Below are positions 26,701 to 32,194 of a stretch of 54,377 nucleotides of DNA, piece after piece. The notes under the pieces were generated by a model. That model made no database searches and was not told where the DNA came from. It worked only from the letters and a program-made list of their open reading frames with translations. The stretch is from a virus. The stretch lies in IMG/VR virus record IMGVR_UViG_3300021170_000026, positions 1 through 54,377 of that record; one strand, written 5' to 3'. Positions within the stretch are counted from its first letter, which is position 1, and every line of letters starts with the position of its first letter. Position numbers and translations under genes: made by a program.

Positions 26701-28553
26701 TCGGGCGGGACTTCGGGGCCGCGTTTCGGCGCTTCCGGTCCAGGCTCCTGGGCGCCCGTACGGGCTTCGCCTGTCGCGGCGCCCGCGCCCGCTGTCTCAG
26801 CACCCCTGGGACCGCCAGTCTCACCAGGACGCGGCCCGCCGGGCGCCGCGGTGCCAAAATCGCTGTAGTCCTGCTCTTGCTGCTGGGACTGCTCCTGCCT
26901 CTGCTTCTCCGTGTCCGGATGCGCCGCCTTGATGGCCGCCTTCAGGTCCGCGTTCGACATCGCGGCGAGGTGCGCGTCGGTGTAGGTCGGGTCGATCGCG
27001 CGGAGCGTGCTCTTGTAGTTGTCGCGGGTGGGCTTGTAGTTCGGGTTGGTCCGCTTGTTCCCCACAAACCGCGGGTCGAACTCGTCAGCGTGCGGCGGTC
27101 CCGGCGGCGGCCGCGGTTCCCGCTCCTCTTCGCCCTGCCGTTCGTCGCCTGGCGGCGGAGGCGGCTCTCCTTCGCGCCGCCGGTTGCGCAGGTCGTCCTC
27201 GGTCTCCAGGCGGACCTCGGGGCGCCGCGGCCGCGTCCCAGCGCCGCCGAACGCGCCCATGGCTGCGCCGGTCAAAAGCGAGGCGATGACGCGGCGGACG
27301 TCGAAATTCTTGGCGTACCCGGCGGCGCCGGTGGAAAACGAGTAGCCGGCGTCCGGGCCGTACGTGGTGGCGAGTTGCTCGGCGAGAAACTCCTGCATTT
27401 CGCCGATGCCGGCGAAGGCCACGCCGGTCTGCGCCGCGTGCGCGAGCCGCTCGACCGCCCACCCGGCGAAGCCCGGCCACGCGGGCAGGAGCTTCTCGAT
27501 CGGCTTGAACACGAGGTGCAGCGGGATCGCCCCGAGCGCCGCGCCGGCGCCACCCATCGCGACGGCTGCTTTCTGCGCCTGCTCGACCGTGGCGCCCTTT
27601 TGGATCGCGGCGTCGAAGGCGTCGCCCGCCGATTGCAGCCCCATCAGGCCCGCGCCAACCGCAGTGCCGACCGCCGGGCCGCCCACCGCAGTGCCCGCCA
27701 CGATGGCGGGCGCCATACCTGCGAGACCACCCAGCCCCTCGGCGACGCGGCCGGTGATGCTCTGCTTCTGCGTCTCGGACATCGGGAAGGCAGCGTCGGC
27801 CTGCTTTTGCAGGTTCTCGCCAGCTTGGTAGATCGCGCCCTTGCGCGGGTCCTCGGCGCCACCGGAGAGCGCCCCGATTCCTTGGGCGGCGAGTGCTGCC
27901 GGACCGACAATAGGAAGGGTGCGCACCAGCGGCGCCACGTCAGCCAACGCCTTGTTGGCGCTCTCGGCGCCCTTGAGCGTGGCGCCGGCCCCATGCGAGA
28001 GACCTGACCCGAGACCAGAGATGGCAGTCTCGGTGTAGCCAGGCCATTCCCGCTGTTCCGGCGTCGCCTGTTGGGTGGGTGGTGGCGTCGTGTAGGACGG
28101 CATGCCCCCGGCCTGGCCGGCGACCTCAAGCGCGGCATCATCCTGCGCCTGGGTTGGCTGGGCCTGCTGGGTCTGTCCCTCGGCTGGCGTCCCGTACTCG
28201 GAGAAATCCGCGCCGCCACCTTGCGGGGCCTGCGCTGCGGGGGTGCCGTACTCGCTGAAGTCCGCCTCACCCTCTTGCGGGGGTGAGGGGTGGGTGGGTT
28301 CGGTCTTTTGGGGGGAGGGTTGGACGGATTGCTGGGGGCCGGGCGCCCCGAAGTCCTGCGGCTCTACGGGCGGCGGGGTCTGCTGCTGCCGCTTGCGCGC
28401 AAGCGCGGTCGCACCGGTTTTTCTGATGAGACGATTGAGAACCGTCTCGGGATTGACAGGGCTGTCGAGGCCGGGATCTCGGTCCCGGATCAGGTTTTCG
28501 ACCACACGCTCGGGTGAGACCCCGATCGTGTCGTCGAAATCATCGTACGCCAT
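11754..28553 (-). CDS. Giant polyvalent protein (methyltransferase-helicase-zincin-LPD38)
   Basis: One uninterrupted 5599-residue frame. In order: Pro/Gln-rich N-terminus with two ADFSEYGTP repeats (98, 116); Gly/Ala-rich hydrophobic stretch (about 175-300); inorganic-pyrophosphatase-like domain (815-955, GDNFDYF at 903-909); ADP-ribosyltransferase-like segment (about 1640-1740, LYRGEY at 1646); adenine methyltransferase with NPPF at 2206; SNF2-type helicase (GAGKT 2961, DEAH 3129, QREGRG 3524); EFQSDWHQ domain (4105-4470, motif at 4201); zincin HETFH at 4587; LPD38-like C-terminus (about 4800-5599) with a membrane-like helix near 5340. Polyvalent proteins of this kind are packaged and injected; P1 DarB has a similar methyltransferase-helicase core. 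Anti-restriction and genome protection are inferred. Three linkers overlap nested ORFs. Confidence 0.93.
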   Translation of the reverse strand: MAYDDFDDTIGVSPERVVENLIRDRDPGLDSPVNPETVLNRLIRKTGATALARKRQQQTPPPVEPQDFGAPGPQQSVQPSPQKTEPTHPSPPQEGEADFSEYGTPAAQAPQGGGADFSEYGTPAEGQTQQAQPTQAQDDAALEVAGQAGGMPSYTTPPPTQQATPEQREWPGYTETAISGLGSGLSHGAGATLKGAESANKALADVAPLVRTLPIVGPAALAAQGIGALSGGAEDPRKGAIYQAGENLQKQADAAFPMSETQKQSITGRVAEGLGGLAGMAPAIVAGTAVGGPAVGTAVGAGLMGLQSAGDAFDAAIQKGATVEQAQKAAVAMGGAGAALGAIPLHLVFKPIEKLLPAWPGFAGWAVERLAHAAQTGVAFAGIGEMQEFLAEQLATTYGPDAGYSFSTGAAGYAKNFDVRRVIASLLTGAAMGAFGGAGTRPRRPEVRLETEDDLRNRRREGEPPPPPGDERQGEEEREPRPPPGPPHADEFDPRFVGNKRTNPNYKPTRDNYKSTLRAIDPTYTDAHLAAMSNADLKAAIKAAHPDTEKQRQEQSQQQEQDYSDFGTAAPGGPRPGETGGPRGAETAGAGAATGEARTGAQEPGPEAPKRGPEVPPEGLSPEEFRAAAERGVVGPAEPGARPNFDRIARTPVEPRGTHETLIWHRDYGMNLGYSVDDIAHFAAHYYAIKNDPRYARQYEKWNRKRSGQKPKIPESAYAGARTQLQAEAKQFGPPKPATAETIRQRDEWVRHNGEPVDAVYEEAPEAGQERDQPAGDFEAANARLREAGYSDDVIKGWSPKQRAARLAEIEPEGDGSRNNPIELRTAEDLERATSIIDEDHTHRQGEAGNFQQAHATWNGIRLKLQTGAGGTRRWTVPETGEPGESTMASAYGEDKDALGNDGDNFDYFVGRHLDSPHVFVLDEKDRESGLFRQHKGFIGFRSPEEALAAYLGSTGKTKGEFGGLAAFSVDHFKEWKKNPANLKKPVEQAPAEGAQAAENKEEPAATPPPAAGPESEGGGTSAPAGHRTSQPPEGQKVSPENDTGQNVPETDATLRAQQEQLVKGERAVQMFPKGTRELPLPKGMQRVDTPRGVFHYDPKQVDAGQIRTLSDQGRENELLGLGPFSKDDVAKRMEAGEKPATVVERDQDGNEVRSAAGTEQTAPEQTAAMDAAKSPGNTVGVEPLEQVLADRQKQSRVEPEHYGAVEAEYQRAGVNLNDVPPAHIAEAAEIMRDEGHSAPDAIQIAAGRAAVRDGLPPDQVRKIYGPKADAILEPKQPSERGVRSPSSSAAAGGEAAPTEQQHPEGAARGGEGGETPRAQAGEGAQDHERHPAGEAGGAGGEGGRGTPDRERGASSGERPAGVSEAAKPGQGRPAKGPRAPRVIKGPVSLLPFIAARGGLAPTPDLRHMGLDESTRAIAPNQGPRPVLRKGGLSLHELTEQMREAGYVENQPEGMPDTLTEADILDMIAEEMRGNKQFPIGQEHGDRHAQERADDESRYMAERDAGHRLDDFLTENSFGTILDEDRNLAIQLMVDHGLSPDDALDRALVTNELNSGMVEPDAPHYDELEETFSEPQSHPAPGSREVPAQEGGERAGEGAAEVPQAGGHAPGAGETGGEKPANERLTEAEQAAIDALPKLNENHTRLYRGEYAGEPKPLPEWLKQAQDERGITNARGRWFTDKPEIAKWYVHEAGDHGHMVYIDVTTHFAERSRVAGSGVAKFSRDPDNEFFLSGNIKPKPIPNWPTKGEPTTEATPAGEQTVIPGAEKITEGEQAQRKADEKLKPTKAQKPADEGLFGDESKQTDLVDMAREKEREPKATKETPAARAERELTERGATRVGGVDYQIHEGRGGGIYYTRVEKGVRIEKGGVIPGGGGWSRAQAIREAMKDVEGDLAASQPQAHIPTEETAHERGEPGAPGEEALGPVAAEEGGRPEAGGPSERSPAGSGAAGAEGNRPPDEGQGVSGPRGGGGGAEAPHPARPRARGGSSGVGAKRTRGSRKGIPEEPADVAPEEAPSLPKVNFRITDEVELGKGGETVKFNDNLAAIRILKAIERDGRRATADEQRALARYVGWGGLANAFSDKPEWKARAEELASLLTKEEMHAARRSTRNAHYTSKAVIDAMWKAVDRLGFRGGLTMELSSGTGNFLGLVPDHLAGNTRFIGVEYDSLTQRIAQQLYPQDTILHSGLQYVPLSDGEAVLNIGNPPFGSEKLHFKYKPEYNEHSIHNQFFLAGLDVLQPGGIHAAVVSRYLLDAQDPTSRREMAARGKLLGAIRLPETAFRENARTDVVTDIVFMQRHTPAEERKVRELLDTLASRKSSPDEKKTAAAELPDWIDTSTIKDPAGEDVHINSYFAMNRHMVLGKFEFVRGMHKENELSVTLEKGADISKLLDEAIARLPKDVLDLNKEVLDRSIARHEKMAEALKIAVEGHEPGHIEVKDGKLSQVYERETPSGGFEMARRGLGPTTPWSKQLFQDAEGRWYALEPQLKQVALREVAAQMRARAEAEDKLQNVSNAHHLRLQAAEAEKQAAAAKPDEKYKTAQGRLIYKRTYFENNEVPQGQRLGVAKFKRLRELVDLRDLTKRQLVLESEDAPAKDMEANRAKLRAAYEGFTKRHGLLNDQGNSSLVSEMPDGALVQALELNYRRGVSEAKAKRLGEKPKPASATPAPILKTRVVPKFEPVQRVQTPAEALQVSLSDFGHIDMDRIAGLLGVPKERAIEMMTEGPKPLVYLDPEAQQHVPRDAYLTGHVVQKLKAAQAAGLEDNVRDLKAVQPERWTAEQVQAVIGANWVPPKVYEDFIQHLAGGKGTVKYHKLTNAFEVDVGVHGDSEKLRQWRTDDASFQWLLGRLLNSRAIKIYTEPDENGTRYLDQELTALAQLKANEISNEFSEWVFRDTERRNKLVDIFNTKFNTRVTRQWDGQHLSLPGKVPDAVIRLRRNQLNAAWRGIQSKFVLYDHVVGAGKTFTGVATIMERRRMGLSKKPMVVVPNHLVSQWTSDFYRLYPAAKVLAAGANQFDRTNRRKLFAKIATGDWDAVIVPHSSFFFINISPDTELRFLTEELRMAQEAIKEAQEAAAAEGYSGRRKPLGVKEAEALANRIQGRIDALKGRKKDNLLTFEQMGVDYLMVDEAHEFKNLFYSSNLTGVRGMGTKSGSKKAFDLYTKIRTLRENPNGAVAFATGTPISNSAVEMYTMLRYLAPDELRELGLENFDAWRSQYVTAEAKFEPTEAGGLKEVTRLGRSWSNMRSLMELYYSVTDAVTQGDLDKWYAEDNKGERFPVPKVKTGGRKEVVVKPTKEQERILQEIVAGFNDLPNEPDPDIRNAERLRLMDRARKVSLDARAASRFSPSKEEGGKLDVISDNVARIYKHWDKDAGTQLVFLDRSVPKSKGDDKLIAEYDALMKKREEAILANDEDALQTVQDALDRFNPQEIEELRAAQAGGWNAYDQLKRNLIARGIPADEIRFVQEAQNDAEKKALFDAVNDGTVRVLIGSTPRMGAGTNVQERIVGLHHADVTWKPSDIEQREGRGIRQGNSLLDKYGDDFELEILAYATERTIDAKMWDLNSQKLKMINGIRKYEGAFNMDFDDEDSVDMAEIAALASGDPLQLERVKTAAQIGKLELLERAYRRQHFGLDDRIHNAEEVIKDYPRRIKEVQQVSRELDAGVAAMKAKVDARRVTIDGQEYPPSISAEQAWRNSISEQQAGDENAKFTVNVNGKRLTSKSAIEDALKASLGDWERPFEATIDGKTVITRAEASKAIAEKANKIRGRLDSEMKKYDEEKIGSLIGYDLHLYVDQEAHTKGGETLSLILKKDGKDVAQGNHERDEKGDFSPAGARAALDHLVGDVNEKVKNDGSWMAWKVEEAKRDLPGLKEDKKKPFAQAEELKKKRDRLREIINELDARTKAAEGKSAPQGTTVAMPDWENEPPPRQALPPGLYSQVERVIAGEKTKVASPQQWIATLRNRPGIKVEEMDWLGLPQWIASHDKPITKQEMLDYVRANSIEIKEITKGGEGANSTLPTDIDEWSMGDTVDQGDGTTLTVMKHPSLPDDTYISILHDENGEVAGYEPVVDGHATSTWHSFDSAAHSLQGTLGQEEGGAGTKFGQYKLPGGENYREVLLTLPPRPRQADHEAANAEYKELMQRESDGTASNADLARADELNIPPDPAFRESHWSEPNVLAHVRFDDRVGPNGEKVLHVAEFQSDWHQKGRERGYRDEKVLADAREKIKGLYTELHAVNAQINARVLGRRPGPLLESLHEKRGELNAEISRLESLGDRAVPDAPFKTTWPELALKRVLRYAAEHGYDRLTWDTGETQAQRYGLEHYVNEVSLRPVDTVDGRHVYELEALDHDDRSVLKRDVADQAELAGIVGKEIAAKLITEATRINGRTKLRGDVDLTIGGEGQREFYDRIMPSLARKLVKPFGGEVGRSVIPRSDVGDPNNPTGWETTGTPAGTMAGPFGVHSIDITPQMRGHIMSRGFPVFDKPKSKLEPKGVKYVPVPKNRLHPAAVEKLRRIEAFLRQLIEHQIGRKASVEFPFRILIDKGAVYGHDKDFAQASGTFTTTLNIIRLALDQSNARWLLESTYHETFHAIQDLLLTDQEAALLKRYGPELRAYAIANNPRLADKIGPKTDQFEIEAMAYQTWSARRATGESGAGSGLHVGIRWIFEKIRKLLERLKNFLHGLGWQTWEDVYQSAYEGRMKGRQSRADQGFGSRLEEIHQRAQAEAAAKRPGMRAKDYARAMPEEPIVAAEPHDPGTTPPPTVPQRIRQYLEGDTATWLIEHVSNLSHRVRMLQNEVERRFQAGVIPQGSNSGERIGREPVNSLLPDVHQFYTAKRLFPGRVGYEVGEFNKDHLDPLKDYLKGNGITLDQAGEYLYALHAEERNAKMGEMYPADHQFRQAPDDDTIVGGSGMSKQEADEIIDRYENGPNGQAFRDLEPRIEAIRNHILNQMVRYGLESRATVDAWRRMYEHYAPLRGWEVPPPDAPEDYGVGGQFNVRGRETKQAFGRRSRADNPLVNLIDQAYRTIERGERLRFLRSLVAALRSLGADARDIVTFNQGREKKVVNPNTGLVEKVSDFADRYRDEAVHYKIGGESRYMVFKDKKLAMAIKRMNPYGLGHAAILLKALNKLKALWTHYSPEFMLRHFAFRYPIEGLLNAQELRESGDFSSSQYIKDALPIVGNAVRTILAVERGGFDPANPLHVEYREMKREGGTIAFRQSRDLELLREHLDKALADLSGRPDKQFRAWWHRGIEKLDRYTNAWDNALRLSVYSQAKRQGMTPQKAALRARDATIDYQLRGLLSNVLGLFMPFFNTAIRTGTRMGAALARSKIMRGLFLGLIGANIAVGLWNYLVGGNDKDGTPLFEKIPPWERELNFILMDPLDHDAKGRMQPIKIPMPYNWALPLNIGNSIIGMILGKEGIVAHAESMLKSVAMAFSPLGETGNLYDYFTPEALRTPAHIYENKNWRGRPLHEDFFFQKGPNAYSGFKPINGYERTGEGWKKLAEFVNDISGGNRHKSGLLDLHPEDYREAFDQFFGAQRRIAGEAYDTGHSWAQGQSANPARVPMARVFRGADYDQADRAAAAHKRFEAKHPWLQ
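22520..22822 (-). CDS. Nested ORF A in the giant gene, +1 frame
   Basis: A 100-residue protein read out of frame inside the giant gene. ATG 22822 has GAGGAG placed 7 bases upstream. Its sequence looks like a true globular helical protein: HLARKHWVQWLPKKVAAL, LSEALRGAALLAQKEIDHLM, then HEAEEVALKHHILLDPEP, resembling small phage proteins with a fLPk...EG.L...l pattern. In the same bases the giant frame encodes only Gly/Pro/Arg-rich linker just before the methyltransferase. That contrast is the main evidence that both frames are translated. Function unknown. Confidence 0.68.
   Translation of the reverse strand: MSVANLEHLARKHWVQWLPKKVAALKQEGRLSEALRGAALLAQKEIDHLMRDKGYQAHEAEEVALKHHILLDPEPGAGHPAWERKELAEAEREYQKNPPT
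23678..23836 (-). CDS. Nested ORF B in the giant gene, +1 frame
   Basis: A 52-residue protein. The GTG start at 23836 has GGAGGAG upstream at good spacing; ATG codons at 23857 and 23860 lack a ribosome site. The sequence (LSPTQHRDLAKYLRKKAE, then KYHKRAGTHLALARLAAK) has the look of a conserved two-helix phage protein. The giant frame over these bases reads only Gly/Glu/Ala linker between two domains. It shares its relative frame with nested ORFs A and C. Function unknown. Confidence 0.62.
   Translation of the reverse strand: MSLSPTQHRDLAKYLRKKAESAPAKERPKYHKRAGTHLALARLAAKSRPTSA
24401..24760 (-). CDS. Nested ORF C in the giant gene, +1 frame
   Basis: A 119-residue protein. ATG 24760 follows GTGAGGAAAATTT, a fair ribosome site. 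The first 55 residues look ordered (KPTQYWNPSSHLNAAYALRHQ, then NSTQKVLHAAAKVAKLH), and the rest is Pro/Lys/Ala-rich and probably disordered. In these bases the giant frame reads Gly/Glu/Arg low complexity immediately before its SLLPFIAARGG domain (residue 1389). Support is somewhat weaker than for A and B because of the biased tail. Confidence 0.52.
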   Translation of the reverse strand: MAQKPTQYWNPSSHLNAAYALRHQAPQLVGRLPRPNNSTQKVLHAAAKVAKLHAPKPVKVPKITSDTPQAKPAVPGVKAAGVPPTGSGAPPAGSAPPAFPKPPSPGKGGLPKVPALPAL

Positions 28554-30031
28554 CAGGTCTGACCTTCGGGGATCGCTTGCTCCTCGGCCGACATCGCCAT
28601 CTCGTCGTCGTTGGCGGTCTCAAGCGCCGAGGTCTGGTCCCCCTTAGTCTGCTGTCCGGGCGGTCCCTTGGTGCGCTGGTGCACGCCGTTCTTGTCCTGG
28701 AACCACGCTCCCATCGGCACCTGGGAATGGAACTGGTCAGGCGTCATGGTGCGCGCGTCGATGGGTTGGGCTTGGGTGGATCCGCGGAGCAATTCCTCCT
28801 TGACCTTCTGCGGATCGAGACCGAAAGCCTTATAGGTCTGCTCCCGGAAATTCGCCGTGTCCTGCTCGAGCTTTTTGTAGGCGGCAGCAGCTTGTTCCTC
28901 TGTCCATTGGCCGTGAGTGACCATCCCATCGATCGACTTGCGACGCGCGGTGTCGAATGCCTGGATGCGCGTCTCGGCCTTGTTGACCGCGTCCTTGCTG
29001 CCGCCCGTGCCGTTGGCGAGCGAAGCCGCGCGCGCGTTGAGGTACTTCGCCTGGGCCGCCCGATAGACCTCCATGTTGCCCTGCTGCTGGGCGAACATCA
29101 TGTCGCGGAACGAGGTGGACAGTTGGTTGAAGTGCTGGCCCTGCGCCGCACGGTTGTCCTTGGTCTGCTCCTGATTGTTTTTCTCGGCCCCCTCCAGGCC
29201 CTGGCCCGCGCCGCGAGCGAACGAGGCGAATTTTCCCGGGCCCTGGATCTTCGACAAACCGGCGCCGAGACCGGCCGCGAACTGGCGCCCCTTGTCGATC
29301 GGCCGCGTCTCCGGGATGGCGTACGGTGTGTTCGGCTGCGCGGGAGGTGGGGGTGGCGGTGTCGGTCCTTGCGGGGCCAACGACATCGGCGGTCCCGGGA
29401 CCTGGGTCCTGGTCGCGTTCATGTTCATGCCGGGAAGCGGAGGGCCGCCAGCGACCTGCCCCGGCTGCGCGTTCATCGGCGGCGCCTTGACCGGCATGCC
29501 AGGAGGAGCGGGCGGAGGCATCGGCGGTCGCGGCGGCGGCAGCGGCACGTTCTGCGGGGCGGGTGCGGCCTGCGCGCTGTTGCTCATGTTCGCTCCGCCG
29601 GTCGGGATATTCTGCACGGTCGGCGCGACCGTCTGTCCCGCTGCGATCGTCGCCCCATCCGCATCGGGCACGCTCGGCTGCGTCGGCATTGACGGCGGGG
29701 CGTTCTGTCCCTGCATCTGCGGATTCGGCGGTCCGCCCGCCATCGCATTGGTGGCATACCCCTGCGCGCCGGCGCCGATCATGTCGGACAGATCGATGTC
29801 GGTGGGAGTCGGCTGGTTGGTGCCCTCCGCTGTGTAAGGACGCGGCCGCGGCATGGGAACGGGCGGCGCTTGTGGCGCGCTCTGCGGCCGCGGTTGCGGC
29901 ATTGGCACGTGCTGTCCGACACCGGGGGCAGCACCCGCGTCCTGTCCCGGCACCCAGCCGACGCCGGAGGCGCCCTGGTTGCTGAAATCGTCGGGGAGGA
30001 ACGCGCTGAGAAGGTTGTCCATGACGCCCAT
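28553..30031 (-). CDS. Proline-rich internal virion protein
   Basis: A 492-residue protein with AAGGAGCG before ATG 30031. Residues 30-245 are extremely Pro-rich with Gly, Gln and Met (runs of PMPRPRP and PPPPPP type). The C-terminal half is helical and charged (LSTSFRDMMFAQQQGN, AETRIQAFDTARRK). It lies directly upstream of the giant gene with a 1-base TGATG overlap, so both are probably made together. The place and composition suggest an ejected internal-head or channel protein, as in other podoviruses; no family name can be given. Confidence 0.68.
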   Translation of the reverse strand: MGVMDNLLSAFLPDDFSNQGASGVGWVPGQDAGAAPGVGQHVPMPQPRPQSAPQAPPVPMPRPRPYTAEGTNQPTPTDIDLSDMIGAGAQGYATNAMAGGPPNPQMQGQNAPPSMPTQPSVPDADGATIAAGQTVAPTVQNIPTGGANMSNSAQAAPAPQNVPLPPPRPPMPPPAPPGMPVKAPPMNAQPGQVAGGPPLPGMNMNATRTQVPGPPMSLAPQGPTPPPPPPAQPNTPYAIPETRPIDKGRQFAAGLGAGLSKIQGPGKFASFARGAGQGLEGAEKNNQEQTKDNRAAQGQHFNQLSTSFRDMMFAQQQGNMEVYRAAQAKYLNARAASLANGTGGSKDAVNKAETRIQAFDTARRKSIDGMVTHGQWTEEQAAAAYKKLEQDTANFREQTYKAFGLDPQKVKEELLRGSTQAQPIDARTMTPDQFHSQVPMGAWFQDKNGVHQRTKGPPGQQTKGDQTSALETANDDEMAMSAEEQAIPEGQT

Positions 30032-30040
30032 GTTCGCTCC

Positions 30041-31504
30041 TTACGCCGCGAGGCCCATCTGCTCGGCGAGCGGGGCGGTGGTGTCGCGCTTTTTGGGCGC
30101 GGGCTTCTTGGTCAGCTGGTGGTTCGGGATGACGGTGATCGGGTGCTTGGGCACGATCACCTCCGGACCGTTCTCGCCGACGATGGAGGGCCGCCCGACC
30201 GGCGGCGAGCCGCCTGCCGCAAAGCCCATCATCATCGTCGGATCGGTGAGCCCAAAGGAGTCGGACAGCGAAGCGGTCGGGTCCGTAACGCCAGCCGTTG
30301 CGCCAGCGCCTGGGGCGGACCCCATCGACGGAAGGCTGAGCGGGTGGTTGAAGCCGTTCATGAAGGCGCCGCCCGCGGTCGCGTTCGGGTCCTGCTGTTG
30401 CTGCTGTTGCGGCTGTTGCTGCTGGCCCGGCTGCGGCGCGGCAGGCATCATCGCGATCTGCGGCATCGCGTTCGCTTGCGGGGCGGCCACCGCAGGCATC
30501 GCGTTCGGCGTGTCGCTGGCGATCCGCGGGACAACAAGCTCCGGCCCGCGCTCGCCGACCACCGCCGGTTGACCAGCGCCGAGATCGCCGCCGTCGGCCA
30601 GAAACATCATCGCCCCCATGGCGGCAGCTGTCCCGGCCGCCTGCATCCCGGAATTGTCGGGCTTGTACTCGGTCGCGGTCGTCGATGCGGGCATCGCCTG
30701 CGACCCGGCGCCGATGGTCTGATTGAGAAGCTCGGTCGAGAGGTACGGCTGCTGCTGCTGACGCAGGAACTCCTGATATTTCGCGTTGTCCTCCGCCTGC
30801 GACTGCGCCGTCTGCTGCTGGCCCATCTGATTGACGAGACTGGTCGCGCCCTCGCGTCCTGCCTGGAGATTCTCGAGGCCGGTCGCGCCCGCCGCCTCCC
30901 GCTGCAACGCGGTCTCGTTGAGGTTCGCGTTCGTCGTCTGGGCGTTGAGGTTGTTCGAGACGTCCTGGGCTCCCGCGCCGATCGCCGTGTTGAAGGCGTT
31001 GTTGTAGGCGTTGCCGATGAGACCAGTGCGGGCGATGTTCTGCTCGTTGGTGAGGTTCGAGCGATAGAGCGCGTCCTGGCTGTCGTTGCCAAAAGCCCCG
31101 GCCATCGTCGAGTTCGATGCGGCGCCGCGATTCTGCGTGTCGAACTGCTGGCGCTGCTGCTCGAGTTGCGGCGCGAGCGCCTGCATCACGTACTGATTCA
31201 TGTACGGGTCCATCTTCGACGCGATGGTGCTCGCGTTGACGGAGCTCGGACCCGCGGTGGCGGCGTTGTTGATGTAGCCCGCAGCCGTATTCCACGCCGG
31301 GTCGGCGCCGATCGTGTCGGCCATGCCGAACGATTCGTGCTGCTGCCCGGAGATCGGCGCGACCATCTGCCCCGTGTACGCGGTCGGTCCCTGCTGTTGC
31401 AGGTTCTGCGCGAATTTCAGGTTCGAGGTCGCGGCGCCCGACACCGCCGGATTGGCGGTCGACTGGGTCGTCTTACTTCCAGTTTCGGTTGGGCCGAAGC
31501 ACAT
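30041..31504 (-). CDS. Internal virion protein with tape-measure-like GPE motifs
   Basis: A 487-residue Ala/Gln/Asn-rich protein. Residues 1-240 are helical (YMNQYVMQALAPQLEQQRQQF). The C-terminal half contains two copies of a short motif, VGERGPELVVP and VGENGPEVIVP, about 140 residues apart, known from the C-termini of many phage tail or injection proteins. A poly-Gln stretch lies between them. It is coupled to its neighbours and probably forms part of the ejected core together with the two following proteins. Confidence 0.7.
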   Translation of the reverse strand: MCFGPTETGSKTTQSTANPAVSGAATSNLKFAQNLQQQGPTAYTGQMVAPISGQQHESFGMADTIGADPAWNTAAGYINNAATAGPSSVNASTIASKMDPYMNQYVMQALAPQLEQQRQQFDTQNRGAASNSTMAGAFGNDSQDALYRSNLTNEQNIARTGLIGNAYNNAFNTAIGAGAQDVSNNLNAQTTNANLNETALQREAAGATGLENLQAGREGATSLVNQMGQQQTAQSQAEDNAKYQEFLRQQQQPYLSTELLNQTIGAGSQAMPASTTATEYKPDNSGMQAAGTAAAMGAMMFLADGGDLGAGQPAVVGERGPELVVPRIASDTPNAMPAVAAPQANAMPQIAMMPAAPQPGQQQQPQQQQQQDPNATAGGAFMNGFNHPLSLPSMGSAPGAGATAGVTDPTASLSDSFGLTDPTMMMGFAAGGSPPVGRPSIVGENGPEVIVPKHPITVIPNHQLTKKPAPKKRDTTAPLAEQMGLAA

Positions 31505-31995
31505 CAGTGCAACTCCGGTTTTGCTGCCCCGAGCACGGTGGGGCGCGTGAAGCTCACGCCGCTGCTGCGGCGCTTCATGTGTCCGTTGATGATGACCTCT
31601 CGGCCGGCGCGCTTACCGAGCGCGTCCGCCTCGGCGAGGAGCGAGGCGCCGACACCGAGATGGTGGAAGGCCGGATAACAAAAGAACCAGCGGTCCGTGA
31701 TGAACCCAGCTTTCGTGTTGTACCACCAGCGCGGCATGATGAGGCCGAGCGAGCCGATGATGTGCCCGCTCAGACGCGCGACGATGGCTGCCCCATTGTG
31801 CACCACGTCGAGGACACCGCGCATGCTGTCATGCGGGTCGATCGGTGCGTAGAGCACGGGCTGCGCGATAACGCACAGGAAGCGGTGGATCTCGATCGCC
31901 TCCTCGTCGGAGGTGGCGAACGAGATTTCCGCCCGCTCAACCGGTACGGTTTGATCCGCCCTTTTGGAGGTCTGCGATGAGGGTGCAGAGGACAT
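31504..31995 (-). CDS. GNAT-type acetyltransferase-like protein
   Basis: A 163-residue protein with the GNAT order: strand and helix (EAIEIHRFLC), a central strand pair (AAIVARLSGHIIGSLGL), the WFFCYPAFHHLGVGASLLAEAD segment that corresponds to the acetyl-CoA-binding loop and helix, and a final strand (EVIINGH). It would transfer an acetyl group to an unknown target. It lies inside the virion operon, next to a small protein it overlaps by 59 bp, so the exact start is uncertain. Similar genes are known among phage structural genes. Confidence 0.68.
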   Translation of the reverse strand: MSSAPSSQTSKRADQTVPVERAEISFATSDEEAIEIHRFLCVIAQPVLYAPIDPHDSMRGVLDVVHNGAAIVARLSGHIIGSLGLIMPRWWYNTKAGFITDRWFFCYPAFHHLGVGASLLAEADALGKRAGREVIINGHMKRRSSGVSFTRPTVLGAAKPELH

Positions 31996-32194
31996 TGTTG
32001 AAATCCGTTTGAGACGGCGACGCCGGGATGGTGCGCTGCGTGGTGTAAGTGTTGTTGAGGACGAAGTTCGAGGCGATGTCGATCGTGTCGTTGTCGATCG
32101 ATGCCTGCGAGACCATGGACAACTGGCGGAACAGCCAGTCGATCTGCTGCGCCGGCGTCCCGCTCGGGCGCCCCTGCATCATGTACTTGCGCAT
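31937..32194 (-). CDS. Small virion-operon protein
   Basis: An 85-residue protein; ATG 32194 overlaps the stop of the stabilisation-like gene (1-base TGATG). Helical N-terminus (AQQIDWLFRQLSMVSQ) and Asn/Thr-rich middle, with a C-terminal helix. Short proteins of this place and pattern occur between tail and internal virion genes of podoviruses. Function unknown. Confidence 0.6.
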   Translation of the reverse strand: MRKYMMQGRPSGTPAQQIDWLFRQLSMVSQASIDNDTIDIASNFVLNNTYTTQRTIPASPSQTDFNNVLCTLIADLQKGGSNRTG

